A stretch of DNA of 64,000 bases from contig PUQB01000579.1 in assembly GCA_003024785.1 (NCBI GenBank), positions 32,126 to 96,125 of the forward strand, read 5' to 3'. Origin of the DNA: Selaginella tamariscina (taxonomy: Eukaryota; Streptophyta; Lycopodiopsida; Selaginellales; Selaginellaceae). Positions 47,828 through 60,968 of this stretch are shown here, piece by piece. The position numbers were made by a program, and so were the translations under genes. Positions within the stretch are counted from its first letter, which is position 1. Each line of letters opens with the position of its first letter. The notes beneath the pieces are model-generated. The model was not told where the DNA came from. It worked only from the letters and a program-made list of their open reading frames with translations, and searched no databases.

Positions 47828-49875
47828 CCACACACACACACACTTCTGTGTGTGTGTATGCATACATAAGAATATACACAGTGCGTTATCTCGTTAACCT
47901 ACAAACCGATGTGTTTTTAGTGATATTTATTTTATTATTTGTTTAGGAAGTGCGGTTAAACTACTTGCTGAGTCATACAGATTTGATTTGTACGGAAGAT
48001 TACTAACAGCGTACGATCACAAAAGTAGCTCTGTTGAATGGATGATAGAGTCCGCAAGGCATAAAGGAGCAAAAGTCAGCACAGGTTTTATGCACACACA
48101 CACAGTTGTATTGGTTTTAGTTCTCTTAGTTAATAATGTATATATTAATAGCGATGTGTGTGTATGTGTGTTGACATGCATATTGTAGGTGTTTTCCGTT
48201 TGCCCTCCTTAAGAATATGCTCAAAGGACCTTAAAAAACAGCTGCTAGAACCAAAGAAGTCAAGGAGTTCCAAGGGAATGTTTGTCTTTCCTTTACAAAG
48301 CAGAGTAACAGGTATATATGATATATGTGTATATATGCATATGATATACATGTATACAGAGATGTTAAATTGTTTGTTTAATAATAATAAAAACAGGTGC
48401 AAGATATTCTTATCAATGGATACCATTTGCACAACAGAACCACTGGCATGTACTTCTTGATGCTTCTGCTCTTGGTCCCCGTGACATGGATGCACTAGGA
48501 TTATCATTATTTAGCCCAGATTTCATCGTAAGTTCCTTTTACAAGGTAAACTTAAACTTAAACTTAAACTTAAACCTTAAACCTTAAACCTTAAACTTAA
48601 ACCTTAAACCCTAAACCCTAAACTATTGTATACTTATTATAGCTACTGTGATTATATGGTTTAGTTTTAAGATATTTGATTTGAAATATAAGGTATTTGG
48701 AGCAGACCCATCAGGATTTGGATGTTTGTTTATCAAGAAAACAACAATAAAGTCATTATGCAACTCCTCTAAAGCTAGAGCCGTGGGTATGGTGAGAATA
48801 TTCCCTCCTCCCTCGGAGGAATCTAAACAGGAACCCCGCGAAGAGTTTAAACAATTTGAACATGAAATGGACCCTAGTAACTTAAGCTCTTTCTCTGGAC
48901 CCTTGTCCCTAGTCGATGAGGGCACAAGCTCCATGCAATCGACGTACTACAAAGGTGGCGGAGATGATGGTAGCCCTAATCAAGAAGGTGATAAAGATAG
49001 TGATAAGGGTGATAAGGGCGAAGAAGATGGTAAAGGGGAAGAATGTGGCGAAGAAGACACTAGAGATAATGTAGATAGAAAGGGCAAAGGGAAAATGCTG
49101 GAGCAATTTGAGACGGGTGAAACCTCACATATACAGGAGCGAGGGAACACTGCAGCTCTCCAGGACATGGAGAGTTCGTACAGGTACGAGGCTGCGTGGG
49201 AAGCCGTGGAGAGTGCGTACGGAAACATGGAGATACAGGCACAATCCAACGGTGCAAGATCGTCCAGCGGGAGAGCGAAGAAGAAGATCCACACGTTGAA
49301 GGAGCTTCTATCCATACCACTGAGCTCGCACAGTTCAGGGAATGCCTCGAGGAATCTCACCAAGGATATGCCTCTTTGTAAGGCGCTGGATCAGACCAAG
49401 ATCTTGCGTATGTCGAAAATGTGCAACAGGCTGAGGTACCTGGTGACGTGGCTGGTGTTTTCCCTGCTGAAGCTACGTCACTCGTCGTCCACGCCTGGTA
49501 CAAATCTACGGTCCTGGTAAGAAGTACGATAGAGGGGCGTCTATGGCATTCAACTTGTATGACTGGGATGGAGCTCTACTGCAACCGACTTTAGTACAGC
49601 GTTTAGCGGATCGGAACAGTATATCGCTCGGTTTAGCAGAGATTAAGAACGTAGAATACGGTACAGATACGAGTACAGGAAGAAAGAGCAGTAGTACTGT
49701 TTGTGACACTACGGAGTTTTTAGCGGTGACCATTGGGTTGAGCTTCATTAATAACTTTGAGGACGTATATAAGGTGTGGGGTTTTGTTGCAAAGTTCTTG
49801 GATGCAGATTTTGTGAATAAGGAGATATGGAAGTATCAATCACTTAATCAAGAGATTATTACTCTTGGGATCTAA
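46384..49875 (+). CDS. MOCOS-like PLP-dependent protein
   Basis: Six exons: 46384-46604, 47439-47728, 47947-48084, 48189-48311, 48397-48545, 48693-49875. The product resembles the Arabidopsis At2g23520/At4g37100/At5g66950 group, annotated as PLP-dependent transferases related to molybdenum-cofactor sulfurase. Visible blocks: FPRFAETLDVDEVR, CFDYSGFGLFSHLQ, SLPTHALYGAAGESS, YSMVFTASKGSAVKLLAESY, AYDHKSSSVEWM, FVFPLQSRVTG, NHWHVLLDASALGPRDMDAL, then FIVSSFYK|VFGADPSGFG. The Lys of SFYK, last codon of exon 5, is the expected PLP Schiff-base residue. An acidic low-complexity insert (about 48950-49080) is followed by a conserved tail (MAFNLYDWDG, FINNFEDVYKVWGFVAKFLD). One extra base near 49500 breaks the frame; removing it gives about 700 codons. 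The start is the first suitable ATG; Arabidopsis members are longer at the N-terminus. Substrate unknown. Confidence 0.88.
46620..47320. repeat. Microsatellite-filled intron 1 of MOCOS-like gene
   Basis: Intron 1 (46605-47438) is mostly (TG)n, (TA)n, (CTAT)n and (CA)n. It contains two copies of a unit with TGTCATACCCAGTT and GGTTCCATG (about 47110 and 47243), about 134 bp apart. Open frames on both strands here are repeat artefacts. Confidence 0.8.
47784..47852. repeat. (CT)n-(AC)n tract in MOCOS-like intron 2
   Basis: A long uninterrupted CTCTCT run followed by CACACA, inside the intron 47729-47946. Confidence 0.85.
48548..48624. repeat. Degenerate telomere-like repeats in an intron
   Basis: A graded series AACTTAAACTTAAA, CCTTAAACCTTAAA, CCCTAAACCCTAAA fills half of MOCOS-like intron 5 (48546-48692). 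Only the last units match the canonical plant telomere repeat CCCTAAA. Confidence 0.8.
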
Positions 49876-51539
49876 TAGACCCATTGCGAGTGTATATTTT
49901 CACCTCGGATTTATAATAATAACACTGTTCCTTGGTTGCACACAAACTACATCATATATATTATACATTATATACACAATTTATAATGCAAAATAAATAT
50001 TTAGGGTAATCAATTTTTATCTTATCATTTATTAAACTTAAATTAATGGGTTACAGTGAAAATTTGACCGTCACTAGTACCGTCGAGTCTTAAACAAGTG
50101 AGTCTTCAAAAATCTGACTTGTAATGACATATTGAAATACTATGTATTATAAAAGTTACAAAATCATAATCTTATACAAATTAAAAAGTTCAACTTTAAA
50201 CAAGATCGTGCAAAGTTCATATCACATAAAGAAGCTTCTGTATACCCAACCAATATCAAAACTATATTGAATTAACAAGTTCCACACTTGTACATGATTT
50301 CTCAGCTTTGTCAACTTTTATTCAAATTCAATAAGAGTTATTTTAAAATTGCATATCACTTACTAAGTTCACAAAAGGCAGATGTTATATTTTATGTAAC
50401 TCATGAAACTCGCGATTGAAGGAAGGAGATAGTATTATGACTCACTAAAATATGTTGAGAAATAATGATGGTAATACTAAAATATGCTTAAAATATTTTA
50501 AAGATATTTCATGCATAACAAGGTTATAACACAATCACTAAGCAAGTATTATGCAAACACTAATATTGTTTACAATTTATTAGATCATGTCATATTGCAT
50601 TTTAGCATATGCCTTGGGATGCATTTATTCCATATTCAAAAGTGTAATCCAAGCTTCTCAAACAATATATAAAGAGGTCGGAATTACAAATCAAAGCATT
50701 TTAGTTTAACATTATTTGTGAGGCAATTTCATAATTAATTAGTTTCTTTTGTTTTCTCTTTTTCATTTATAAATAAGTTTGATTATTCTATTCATATTAT
50801 GTACTTGAATATACCTAAATCACCAAGTAAATGTTGTCATTGAATTTGCTAGTCATCCCTTACTAAATATATAAAATTTGTTATATCGATTAGGCAAGTT
50901 ATATTGGTTTACTAAATTGAATCTTTTGGATATTGATAAATTCCCATGGCTTTAAAAGATATTTTCAAATAGTTTTTTACTACTTTTGACTTTTACAAAT
51001 TTCTTGTTATTTTTTAATTTATTCTTTGCTCCTATCGCATTTCAATGTATAATGAATTGAGCTTTTAACGATTGCCATTAAGATGGTACAACCATGATGG
51101 AATTATGATACTAATCGTTTTCAAGTTGGTTATGTGCCTATTATGAGTGACCCATGGAGGAAGGCATAATAACAATTCTTGAGTTTGTGGATGTCATAAC
51201 CAAAACCATTAATAAAATATAATAGAATCGTTTTAACAAAGAAAAAAAAAAATTAATTGGTTAATATTAAAATAAATCGGTCAAAACTAATGTTAAACTG
51301 GAATACTAAAATCCTAACCCTAGTTTCTTTTATATATTATGACATAGCATTTATGGACATCTAGTTATGAATATGAATTTGAATTTCTATTTCTAAATCT
51401 AAATTTAAACCTCTAATTCTAAATATGAATCTGGACCTTTCGTTTTAAATCTGAATTTAGATCATTAACTCATGATCCTAACAGTTTTGTTAGCCCAATT
51501 CTTAACACAATTCAACTTGTCATCACACATCAATTAGGT
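49876..51539. other. AT-rich intergenic DNA with a TRIM trace
   Basis: No gene seen. Near 51115-51205 the words GGAGGAAGGCATAATAACAA and GAGTTTGTGGATG(TCATAAC) match the interior-to-LTR border of the TRIM at 19376-20196, so a small TRIM remnant is probable. Confidence 0.45.
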
Positions 51540-54500
51540 TTGCAACATTATAAAGAATATGCTTTATCCTAATTGTCCTACTTAGCTCCTCATCTTAATG
51601 ACTTGCTATTTGACCAACAACGATATGTTCTTCTAGGATCAAATCGACTAAGATCCATTTCCTCATGATGTTTTAAATTATATTACTCCTGACAAAACCT
51701 TGAGTTTTGGTTTTCAATACAATTTTAGTGATTATAATTGGTTCAAACTTTAGGACGGGTTGCTGCTTTACATTCTAAATGGCTCATGTTATCTTCAAGT
51801 GTTGAAGGATGATCATGATAGTCCTGTTATTGACATTTTGGCTCACATAAGACATTTGAGTTGGTTACTTAGAATTACTAGTGACCCCAACTTTGAAAGT
51901 ATTTAGTAGACTTTATTCACATTTGTGATGTTTGTTAGTAGTTCAAGGCCCCTTGCCATCATCCATACCAGTTGCTTCAGCCATTACTAATTTCAACTAA
52001 TTCTTGAAAGTTAATTTCCATGGACTTCATCATTGACTTTCCTTAGCTTTAATTGTGATGGACTGATTCTTCAAGATGATTCATTTTTTTATGTGCACAA
52101 AGTTTATCAAAAGTGAAGAGAAAATGAAATTAGTGTTTAAGGAGATTTTCTAATTTCATGATTTGTTAATCACCCATCTTGAACCTTAATTTGTTGCCAA
52201 GTTTCAAAAGTTACAACTCCATCTTTGTGCAAGTTGTCCTCAGGGTATCATTCACAAATTGATAGTCAATCTGAATGTATTATTCAAACCTTGAAGTAAT
52301 ACCTTTGGTGCTTCAGCAAATACTAATAAAACAATTGGGTTAAACTCTTGCTCCTTGAAGAATTTGTGTACAACAAAACTTGATGCATGTTTATACAAAT
52401 CAATCACTATTCTTTGCAGTCCATGGTCACATCCTCGTTGGTCGTTACACACTTGTGTTGATGTTCTTATCAACCCATCATCAAAAGATTACCTTAACCA
52501 CTTTCAAGTTATTCACAAGTTAGTTTAGCACCTCCGCCAAGCCCAAGCATCCCACAAGGTAGCTACCAACTAACATCGTCAAACAACCCTAGTTTTCTAA
52601 GTTAGTGATCGGGTTTGGCTCTTTCGATGTAATTTATAAACCATTCGGCTATTTCAAAAACTCAATTATTAACGCCTTGGACCATTTCTAATCATTAATA
52701 AGGTTAATGAGGATGTGTTTCGTCTTCAACTTCCTTCTACCCTAAAGATCAACCTAATTTTTTATGTTTCCGTTCTTGAGCCATATACACTTAGTATCAT
52801 TCCTAATCAAATTGTGCCATTGCAATTACTTAATGAACTCACTGGTGAACTTGAATATAAAGTTCATGCTATTTTAAACTTAAAACTTCTTCGTGGTAAG
52901 CTTAATTACCTTATTAATTGAGATGGTTATCTTCTAGGGACTGCACTTGGAGCTTATGGAAAATCTAGGTAATGCTCAATAAGTCATTGCTCAGTACCCA
53001 AATAAGCCTATACCAAGTTGATGCTGATGTTGTTATGGGAATATACCAACTTTAGAATATTCTGATGACTCAAAACTCGTGCCAACTTTAAGTACATAGG
53101 ATTCTTGTGTTTGTTGCAAACTATTACCTAGTGTGGTGAACCCTTTAGGGAGTGCCTTCATTCTTCAAATGAATCCACAATAGCCAAAAGCTCCTTATTA
53201 TGTACTTTGTAATTGATCTTCAGTGCGAGAAACTTACAAGACTAAAATGTTACTTAGTGGAGTTAACCATCTTCATTGACTTGTGACAAGATGCTACCAA
53301 ATGCAAAGTCTGATCCATTAGCTTCGATGATAAAAGGTCTGTCAAGATTTAGATAAGCTAATATTGGAGCGGAGGTGGAGGCCTACTTCAAGGCATTGAA
53401 GACAGATTCTGCCTCTAGTATCTACACAAATGGCTTATCCTTTTGTGTGAGTTTGGTGAGTTGTAGCATGATTTTGGAATAATTCTTGATGACCTTGCAA
53501 TAGAAGTTGGCAAAGCTGAGGAAACATTAAATATCCAGTACAAATTGTGGACCTACCAATCCAACACAATTCTCACCTTAGTAGGATTAATTTAATCTCC
53601 TTATGACGAGACAATGTACCCTAAAAAATCTACATGATTTATTCAAAATTGCACTTCTTAATCTTGACATAAAGGCATGGTCCTGCAATTTCTACAATAC
53701 CTACAAAACATGCTCCTCATGCTTCTCATGCTTCTTCAATGTTTTACAATATATAAGGATATCGTCAAGGTATAATATCTTGAACATGTTCAAGAACTTG
53801 TGAAGTCATTAGTTATGTGTTGAAAGATAGCCAATGCATTGGTGAGACCAAACGACATCATCATGTACTTGAAATGTCTATATTTTATGTAGAATGCAAT
53901 CTTCCACTTGTCCCTTAGGCAATCCTAACTAAGTTATACACACCTGGGAGATCAATCTTTGTGAACTATTTGGCTCCAACAAAACGTTAAAAAAGTTCAA
54001 TATCAATGGTAGTGGATACTGATTTTGTATTGTTACTTTAATAATCCACTACTAAATGTAATGAGTCATTTTTCTTTTTGATAAAGAAGATGAGTGCATT
54101 AGTTGAAGACTTTAAATGTTGAATGAACTAAGTGGAAAGGTTCTCCTTGATATATGCCCACAAAATCTCAAGCTCTATTGGAAAGAGCTGGTAAATCGAT
54201 CCCTATGGGGTTGAGCACCATTTACCAAGTCAATGTGGTAGTCACACAGCCAATGTTCTGAGAGCTTACTAGCTTTCACCTTGTTGAAGAATCAACAAAC
54301 TCATTGTACTTAGCCAATAGCTATATTAGAGACTTAATTGAGTTGGACTCAAGTGTTGGGGTGATGACTACATTAAAAATTGATGAAGGATCCCACTTAC
54401 CCTCTTGGATGAATTCATCCAACAAGGTCTGCAAATTCACAAAGACTTTAAAGATGTGTCTAGAGAGTTGGAAATCTTAACCTCCTCGGTGAATTCTTGT

Positions 54501-55250
54501 GCCAGTTGATGGTCAAATTGTGTATCTCAAACCACGATATACCAAGGATAATTAGATCTTGTGACTGTTGATTATGTTAAAGAAGATCTTGCAATAAGTA
54601 TCTCCGAAGTTCTCCTAGATAGGCTCAAACTCCTCAACAACAACACCTGATACCACATGTTATAAATCCATGACAGAGACATGAACTTGGTATGGAAGCT
54701 TCTTTATAAAAATAAAGTGTTGACATGCAAAGGTGTGATCGATGAAATAAGCATTGGCCCTAAAGTCCAACATAGTCAATGTTACGACCTTACGATCCCT
54801 AGCCATACAAAGCTCAAGTTGTGTCACAAATTACCTACCAACTTCAAACGACGGGATGAAGCTAGATGTTTGCAAGGATTCTTTATGCTTGGGATTGTTT
54901 AACCAAATGACTCTTATAATTGCTCATTCAACTTGTTAAAAACTTTAAAACTATTGCTTTGGCTCAAAGGCTTGGAACTCACAGGGCAAATGTGATTGAT
55001 CACGATGGGTTGAGGATTCACAAGGTGAATGTGGTTAATTGTGCACCTTAGTTTGTTTAGGTAGTTGATTGCAATATGACCAAGACCACCACAATGAAGA
55101 CAAATCAAATGCCTAAACAATGTTGAGTTTGGGTGACCTCGCACTCCATAGGGACTGGTCCTTGAATTGGGGCTTGAGCATAGCCATGGTTTCCATTTGG
55201 TGCTATCTAAGGTGAAGCCACTACTATTGCGTAAGTGTATTTCCCTCAAA
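51540..55250. mobile_element. Rearranged Ty3/Gypsy relic (two opposite-strand halves)
   Basis: 51540-52925 reads on +: integrase remains (SMDFII-like near 52020; a GYHSQ..SQSE-like stretch near 52240-52285) and a chromodomain-type C-terminus (52715-52921: LQLPSTLKINLIFYVSVLEP ... ELEYKVHAILN). 53000-55250 reads on -: RNase H/RT sequence aligning with 58240-59200 of the next element, then gag with a zinc-knuckle relic (CLHCGGLGHIA, near 55090) at the right end. Both halves carry many stops. No LTRs identified. Confidence 0.7.
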
Positions 55251-55699
55251 CAGGACTGTTGAAACCGTTTGAAAAATGTTTAAATATTTTTATAACCTTA
55301 GAGAGACTTACCGGGTTCTAATGAAATTTCATGAGGAGGTCCTTGACATCATTGTGGATCTCTTGGCAGAATGGTCAATTGGAGATTTCTCATCCCACTA
55401 CACGTTGCATACAAAAGGCAGAACTTTGATGCAGCATACATCCATACACAATGTTGTCCTCAGCATCAAGGATGTCATCCTTAACATTGAGAACATGTAA
55501 TTACTCCATTAATTAAATTACACTGATAAGGATATTCTAAAGAGTGAGTCAAACTGCAAACCAATATATTGTTTGTAAAAAAAAAACAAAAGAGAATGCA
55601 TAAAATCATACTTGACAAAAATAGAAAAACTAAGTTATGTTTTATGTTGTTTCTAATTCAAAATAAAACTTTAAGTACTCGTGTGAAACCTTTGTCATC

Positions 55700-56074
55700 T
55701 TAATGACATTGATTGACCATCCTTGGTACTAAGGAAGTTAAATATATATTTAACCCAATTTTATTTTTCACCCAATCCTTGGCGTTGAACATGGTGTATA
55801 GCCCCAAAAGTCTACAAGTTCAAACCTTGTTGGGGCCATTATCAAACTTTTATTTAAAAGAACCTTATTATGTAACATCCTTAGCATCAAGGATGGTGCA
55901 TGGCCCTAGAAGGCTACTATGAGTTTAAACCTTGTTGGATCATGAATTAATTATTTATTAAATAAAAAATTAAAAAGCTGAGAATTTGAATCTCGTTGGG
56001 CATGCTTTTGTTAAAAAGAATTGAATTCACACCTTATCACTAATCTCACCTCATAAGGTGCAAATTCAATTACT
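55700..56074. repeat. Fold-back repeat field, left part
   Basis: Repeats of the type 'CATCCTTAGCATCAAGGATGGTGCATGGCCC', with 'TCTCACCTCATAAGGTGCAAATTCAA' at the end. It is the same family as 61373-63110 and continues on the other side of the Gypsy insertion. Confidence 0.75.
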
Positions 56075-56410
56075 TGTCAAGCCACGATCCAGGAACAAGG
56101 AAGTGAGCAGGATTCCGAGAACAAAGAAGCTTGACTTAGAAGCAGTACAAAGAGGAGCAGGATAGGAACTAAGAATCAAGAACAAGACAAGAGCAAAAGG
56201 CAAGGAGCAAGACAAAAAAGATTGATCATAGAGAGACTGGTGTTGATAATAATGATTGTACAACAATTAGGTCAGAGCTTTTATGCTCACAACTCCAAGC
56301 TAATCTAGTCATAAGTCTAATCTGGTTATGAACTAAAATAGTGACCCTTATCCTCTAGGCATATCATGTACCCATATCCTGTATTCTGCATCCTGTATCG
56401 GGTCGTGACA
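56075..56410 (-). repeat. 3' LTR of the 56-61 kb Gypsy element
   Basis: 336 bp. Shorter than the 5' LTR, mainly because it has fewer CATATCCTGTAGG-type units. Confidence 0.88.
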
Positions 56411-56552
56411 AACCTCCTCCCTAAGGACGAGTTCCACGAGTCTTGAGACCTGGTTTAGCAGGATAACGCCGATGGAAAGCAACAACTTTGGAAGAAGCAT
56501 CGAGTAAGTTGGATGCATGTTCCCAAGTGCGATCGGTATGCAAATAACCTTT

Positions 56553-57846
56553 CTAATTCACCAAGTATTGAAGTTGGCGGCGATGAAGACGAGAATCAAG
56601 GATGGCTGTAACTTCGTACTCAGGTTCACTGTCAATGACCACAGGAGGGGGAGGAGAAGAAGCACGACCAGGAAGAGAAGAAGGATGATACGGCTCCAAC
56701 AAAGAGGTGTGAAACACAAAATGAAGTTTCACCGTAGATGGTAACTCGAGTCGAAAAGCTACAGGATTGACCTCAGCGCAGGGCCCAATCATTGAAAATC
56801 CAACTTAGAAGAAGGCCTGTTGGTGCGAATATGCCGACGAAGAAGCCACACGAGATCACCAATCTTATATGCAGGTGCGATTGACGATGAGCATCAGCAT
56901 GACGCTTGTACAGTTCTGTGCCTGCTGAAGATGAACTCGGAGATCCTCATACCTGACGAAGATCCTAGAGATGATCCTGTACTGTAGGAGTGGAAGAAGA
57001 GAAGCAGGAGGAGCAAAGTTAAAACGTGGATGGTAGCCTGTAAGAGTAAAAAAGGTGTCTGGCCTATAGATGCGTGAACGGAGTTGTTGTAGGCAAACTC
57101 CGCCATTGGAAGAAGGTCCAACCAATTGTCCTGTTGGTAACTAATAAAGCGAAGATATTATTCCAAGGTCTGAATCATGCGTTCTAACTGCCCATCAGTT
57201 TGTGGATGGTATCCTAAAGAAAGGTCTGCTTTAACTTGTAGACTCCAGAGAAGTTCTCGCCAAAACTTGGATATGAATTGTGGCCTTGATCAGAAACAAT
57301 ACTCTCAAGAAGACCATGGTGTCGGATTATTTTGCGGATCACCAACTCAGCGGTTGTTGGCCTGTAGCAGTCTTGTGACATGGTAGAAATAAGCTTATTT
57401 GGTAAAACGGTCACCACACCAAGAACTACATCAAATCCACGGAAGGAGAAAGATCAGTTAGAAAATCCATAAAAATGGATCTTTAAGGAGCAGAAGGAAC
57501 AGGAAGAGGACAAAAAGACCAAAGGGCATGTGACGAGGCATTTGACCTATTGCAGGTGTCACAACTCCGTATAAACTTGTCCATAAAACCTCGCAACTTA
57601 GGCCCAATAGTTCGAGTCACCAACTTAACTGTCTTGGCCACACCAAAATGTCTTGTAGCTGGGTATTATGACAATCCTGTACCACACGAGTCCTACAACA
57701 CTAATAGGAAGTACAGGAGACCTTCCCGGTATAGCGTCCTGTATGGTAAACAACTTGTAGTCTGTATGGGAATTGGAGAAAGAGGAACTTGCTATGTCAA
57801 AACTAATGTGTGAAAACACATTCCTTGCCAAGTCGTTTGTAGCCAA
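56553..57846 (-). pseudogene. Gypsy integrase and chromodomain remains
   Basis: Integrase pieces include ITIQDAIPG-type sequence (57625-57846), DCYRPTTAELVIRKIIRHHG and LLESIVSDQGHN (57214-57417; the D of SDQG is a core catalytic Asp), then [20 protein letters not shown] (56894-57121). The end (56553-56792) has VAFRLELPSTVKLHFVFHTS and a chromodomain-like EYEVTAILDSRLHRRQLQYLVN-type tail. At least three frame changes. Confidence 0.8.
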
Positions 57847-58228
57847 CTGTAAACAGATGTCCTATAGGAGTGTGAATCTGCAGGAGCCTAATGAACTTGT
57901 AGTGCTACAAGCCGAAGTCGATCAGGACCCAACAACACTTGCTTTTGACAGTCATATGCAGGATTGCTCGGGGTCGGTGCAAGGTAAGAGCGCCTAAACA
58001 ATGCATCTGCCTTGCCATTTCGAAAACCAAGCCTGTAGATGATGACGAAATCAAAATGTGATAGGAACTCCACCCACCTAGCCTGTCGCCGATTGAGAAC
58101 TTGAGCCGTTTAAAAATACTCCAAGTTCTTGTGATCCGTAAGAATTGTACAGGATGCGCAACACCTTCCAGTAAATGCCGCACTCCTCAAAAATCCACAA
58201 TGGCCTTGAGTTCCTTATCATGAATCTC

Positions 58229-59234
58229 CTAATTGATCTCCGCTGAAAGGAACTTACGAGAGTGAAAAGCTACAGAATGAAGCAACTTGTCTTCTCCAAC
58301 TTGTGATAGAACAAATCCTACTGCAAAACCCGAGGCATCTGCTTCAACGAAGAAGGGACGAGAAGGATCAGGATGTGCTAAAATCGAAGCTGTCATGAAG
58401 GCGTCCTTGAGTGTTGTGAATGCATGTTCTGCCTTGTCAGACCAAGAGAACACTCCTATTGCGCTTGGTGAGTTCCGTGAGTGGAAGTACACACTTGGAG
58501 AAGTCCTGTATGAAACGCCTGTAAAGTTTGCAAAGCCAAGGAAACATTGTACGTCTCGTACAGACTTGGGCCTCTCCCACTCCGCGATAGTCTTCACCTT
58601 GTGCATGTCCATGGAAACGCCAGTAGGAGAGACGATGTAACCCAAGAACTCCACAGTATCCCTATTGAAGAAACACTTCTCCAACTTCGCATACAAGGCA
58701 TGGTCGCGAAGCCTCTGTAGGACCATTTGTACATACTTGTTATGAGCCGCCTGGTCCTTGGAGAAAATCAAAATGTCATCGAGGTAAATTACCACAAACT
58801 GGTCCAAGAAGTCACAAAGATGTCGTTCACCATGTGTTGGAACATGGTTAGGGCATTGGTAAGTCCGAAAACATCACCGTGTACTCAAAGTGTCCATACC
58901 TTGTATGAAAGGCAGTCTTCCACTCATCGCCTGGACGAATCCGTACAAGATTGTAAGCCCCTCATAAGTCGATCTTCGTGAACACTTGCAGCCGATCGAG
59001 AAGTTCTGGGATCAATGGCAACGGGTACCGGTTTCGAATGGTTAAACCTTTGTAGTCCACAACCAAATGTAAACTCCCATCTTTCTTCTTGACAAAGAAG
59101 ATAGGTGCTCCTGCAGGGGACTTTGAGTGATGAATAAAGCCGGATGCTAAGTTTTCCTTGATGTACTGACGAAAACCTCCAATTCTGTAGATGACAGTGC
59201 ATAAATTGGTCCAACGCGGAGTCTTTCCTTCCAT
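58229..59234 (-). pseudogene. Gypsy reverse transcriptase / RNase H start
   Basis: Three overlapping frames carry the domain. One (58962-59234) has [20 protein letters not shown] and [15 protein letters not shown], typical RT motifs. The second (58229-58807) has FVVIYLDDILIFSKDQ (catalytic YLDD), KCFFNRDTVEFLGYIVS, and the RNase H start FFVEADASGFAVGFVLSQ. A shift between them, near 58850-58960, separates the catalytic palm from its N-terminal part. Function as an enzyme is lost. Confidence 0.85.
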
Positions 59235-60968
59235 AAGATCGATAGGACAGTTGTAGGACCTGTGAACAGGAAGAACTGCAGCCTTGTGCTTGTCAAAAAC
59301 GTTCTGAAAGGAGTGATACTTGGATGGTAGAGAAGGAGGAGAAGAAGAAGGAACAGAGAAGGAGATTGAAAAACAGGGGAGTCAGATACAAGAAAAGTAG
59401 AAGAGGATGTAGGAGTTACTTGGAAGGCAAAAAGATGAAAAGGAGCAGGATCAGTGGCAAGTTCATGCATGGTAGTGGTAAGAACTCAGAGAGGAGAAGG
59501 AGGCAGCTGTGATTGAAAAGAGGAAGGATCTTGGGGGGTGGAACAGAAGAAGAGTAATGAAAAGAGGCAGGATTGGGAGAAAAACATGTGTGGATGTTGA
59601 CAAGTGTATAGGATTGGAGAAGAATCTGTACAGAAGTCTGTGGATGCACAGGAGTGAGGAGAGCCTGTTAGTGTGGAGATTGAGGATTGATCGTGCTTGT
59701 TCTGACAGGCTCTCCTCACTCCTAACGTCTCTCTCTTGTAATCATGGCGCATTCAACTGTTCGATTTCCTTCAACTTGATCAAGACTCAATCGACTCCTA
59801 TCATTTTGGGCATGCCATGGTTCGTTGTTGCAAATCCTCAGATCGACTGGAGGTCTAGGAAGCTCACGTTTTCCTCTCCAGCACGACCAATGGAGCCTGC
59901 ACCTACATCCAACTTCGTAACTCCTAGACGAAGTGAACATTGAAGTTTTCCGATTGAACTTCAGCTTCAACTTCACGCGTCTTGAACTTCCTAGCTTTAA
60001 TAGGACATTCCTTCGCCTTGTGTCTGCTTCACCACAATACAATATAGATTCTCACTGCGGCGACGTTGCTTCTCAGCAACGGAAAGTGAGCCACGCTTGT
60101 ATTTCTCAACCTCCATAGGAACTACTCCAGAAGGTGTTGCAGGAGTATGTACCACAACTGCAGGATTGAACTGCTAACGGGATTTTTTCTGACAACGCTC
60201 GAACAAGCGGTTATCGCAACAAACGGCTTGTTGCATGATCTCCGTTAATGTTTGGGCATCCGATAACGTAAGGAGAAGGTCCTTCACGTCATCCCTCAAC
60301 CCAAAACGGAAGTGTTCAATCAATGCAGTCTTGTCCCATGGAATGTTTGTGCAAAGTTGCTGAAATTCGGATGTATAGACAGAAGCTAATCAAGATCCTT
60401 GTGTGAGCTTTCGTAACTTCATGCATGCGGAACAGTACTTATCGGGATCTCCAAAGCAAGCTTCAAAGGCAACCACGAAACCTTCAAAGTCTTCCATTAA
60501 TGGGTCGTCATGCTACAACAAAGGGGCAACTCAAGCCCGTGGAGATCCAGCTAGTAGGGATGCCGAAAGACCAACTTTTTGTGCATCAATCGAGTAGCGG
60601 CATGGTTGCATGCGGATTAAAAGCCTGATCTAATTCAGGAACCCTTGGAAATCGACACGATTGCCATTGAACTTTTCCGGCATGCTGATCTTCGACTCCG
60701 AAGAAGTGTTCGATGGAGAGGAAACCACGAATGCTAGCAACCTTGGAGGATGCATCAACAGCTGCATGCGCCGCATTGGTGGAACTTTGCAGATTTGTGA
60801 CCACTTGGCGCAAAGTGGCCAGCTCATGAAGCAATATTTGGTGCTCGTGTTGAAATTGCTCAAAATCGGCCATGATCTATGAAAGAAAAAGGAAGAAGAT
60901 GAAGAAGAAGAATCAAGGAAAAAAAGTAGTTGGAAATCGGAAAGTTATAAAAGCAGTTACTATCAAAC

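Noticed and set aside
59324..59943. Arg/Lys-rich frames on + within the 56-61 kb element
   Set aside because: They are antisense to the minus-strand Gypsy pol region and are purine-rich low-complexity products.
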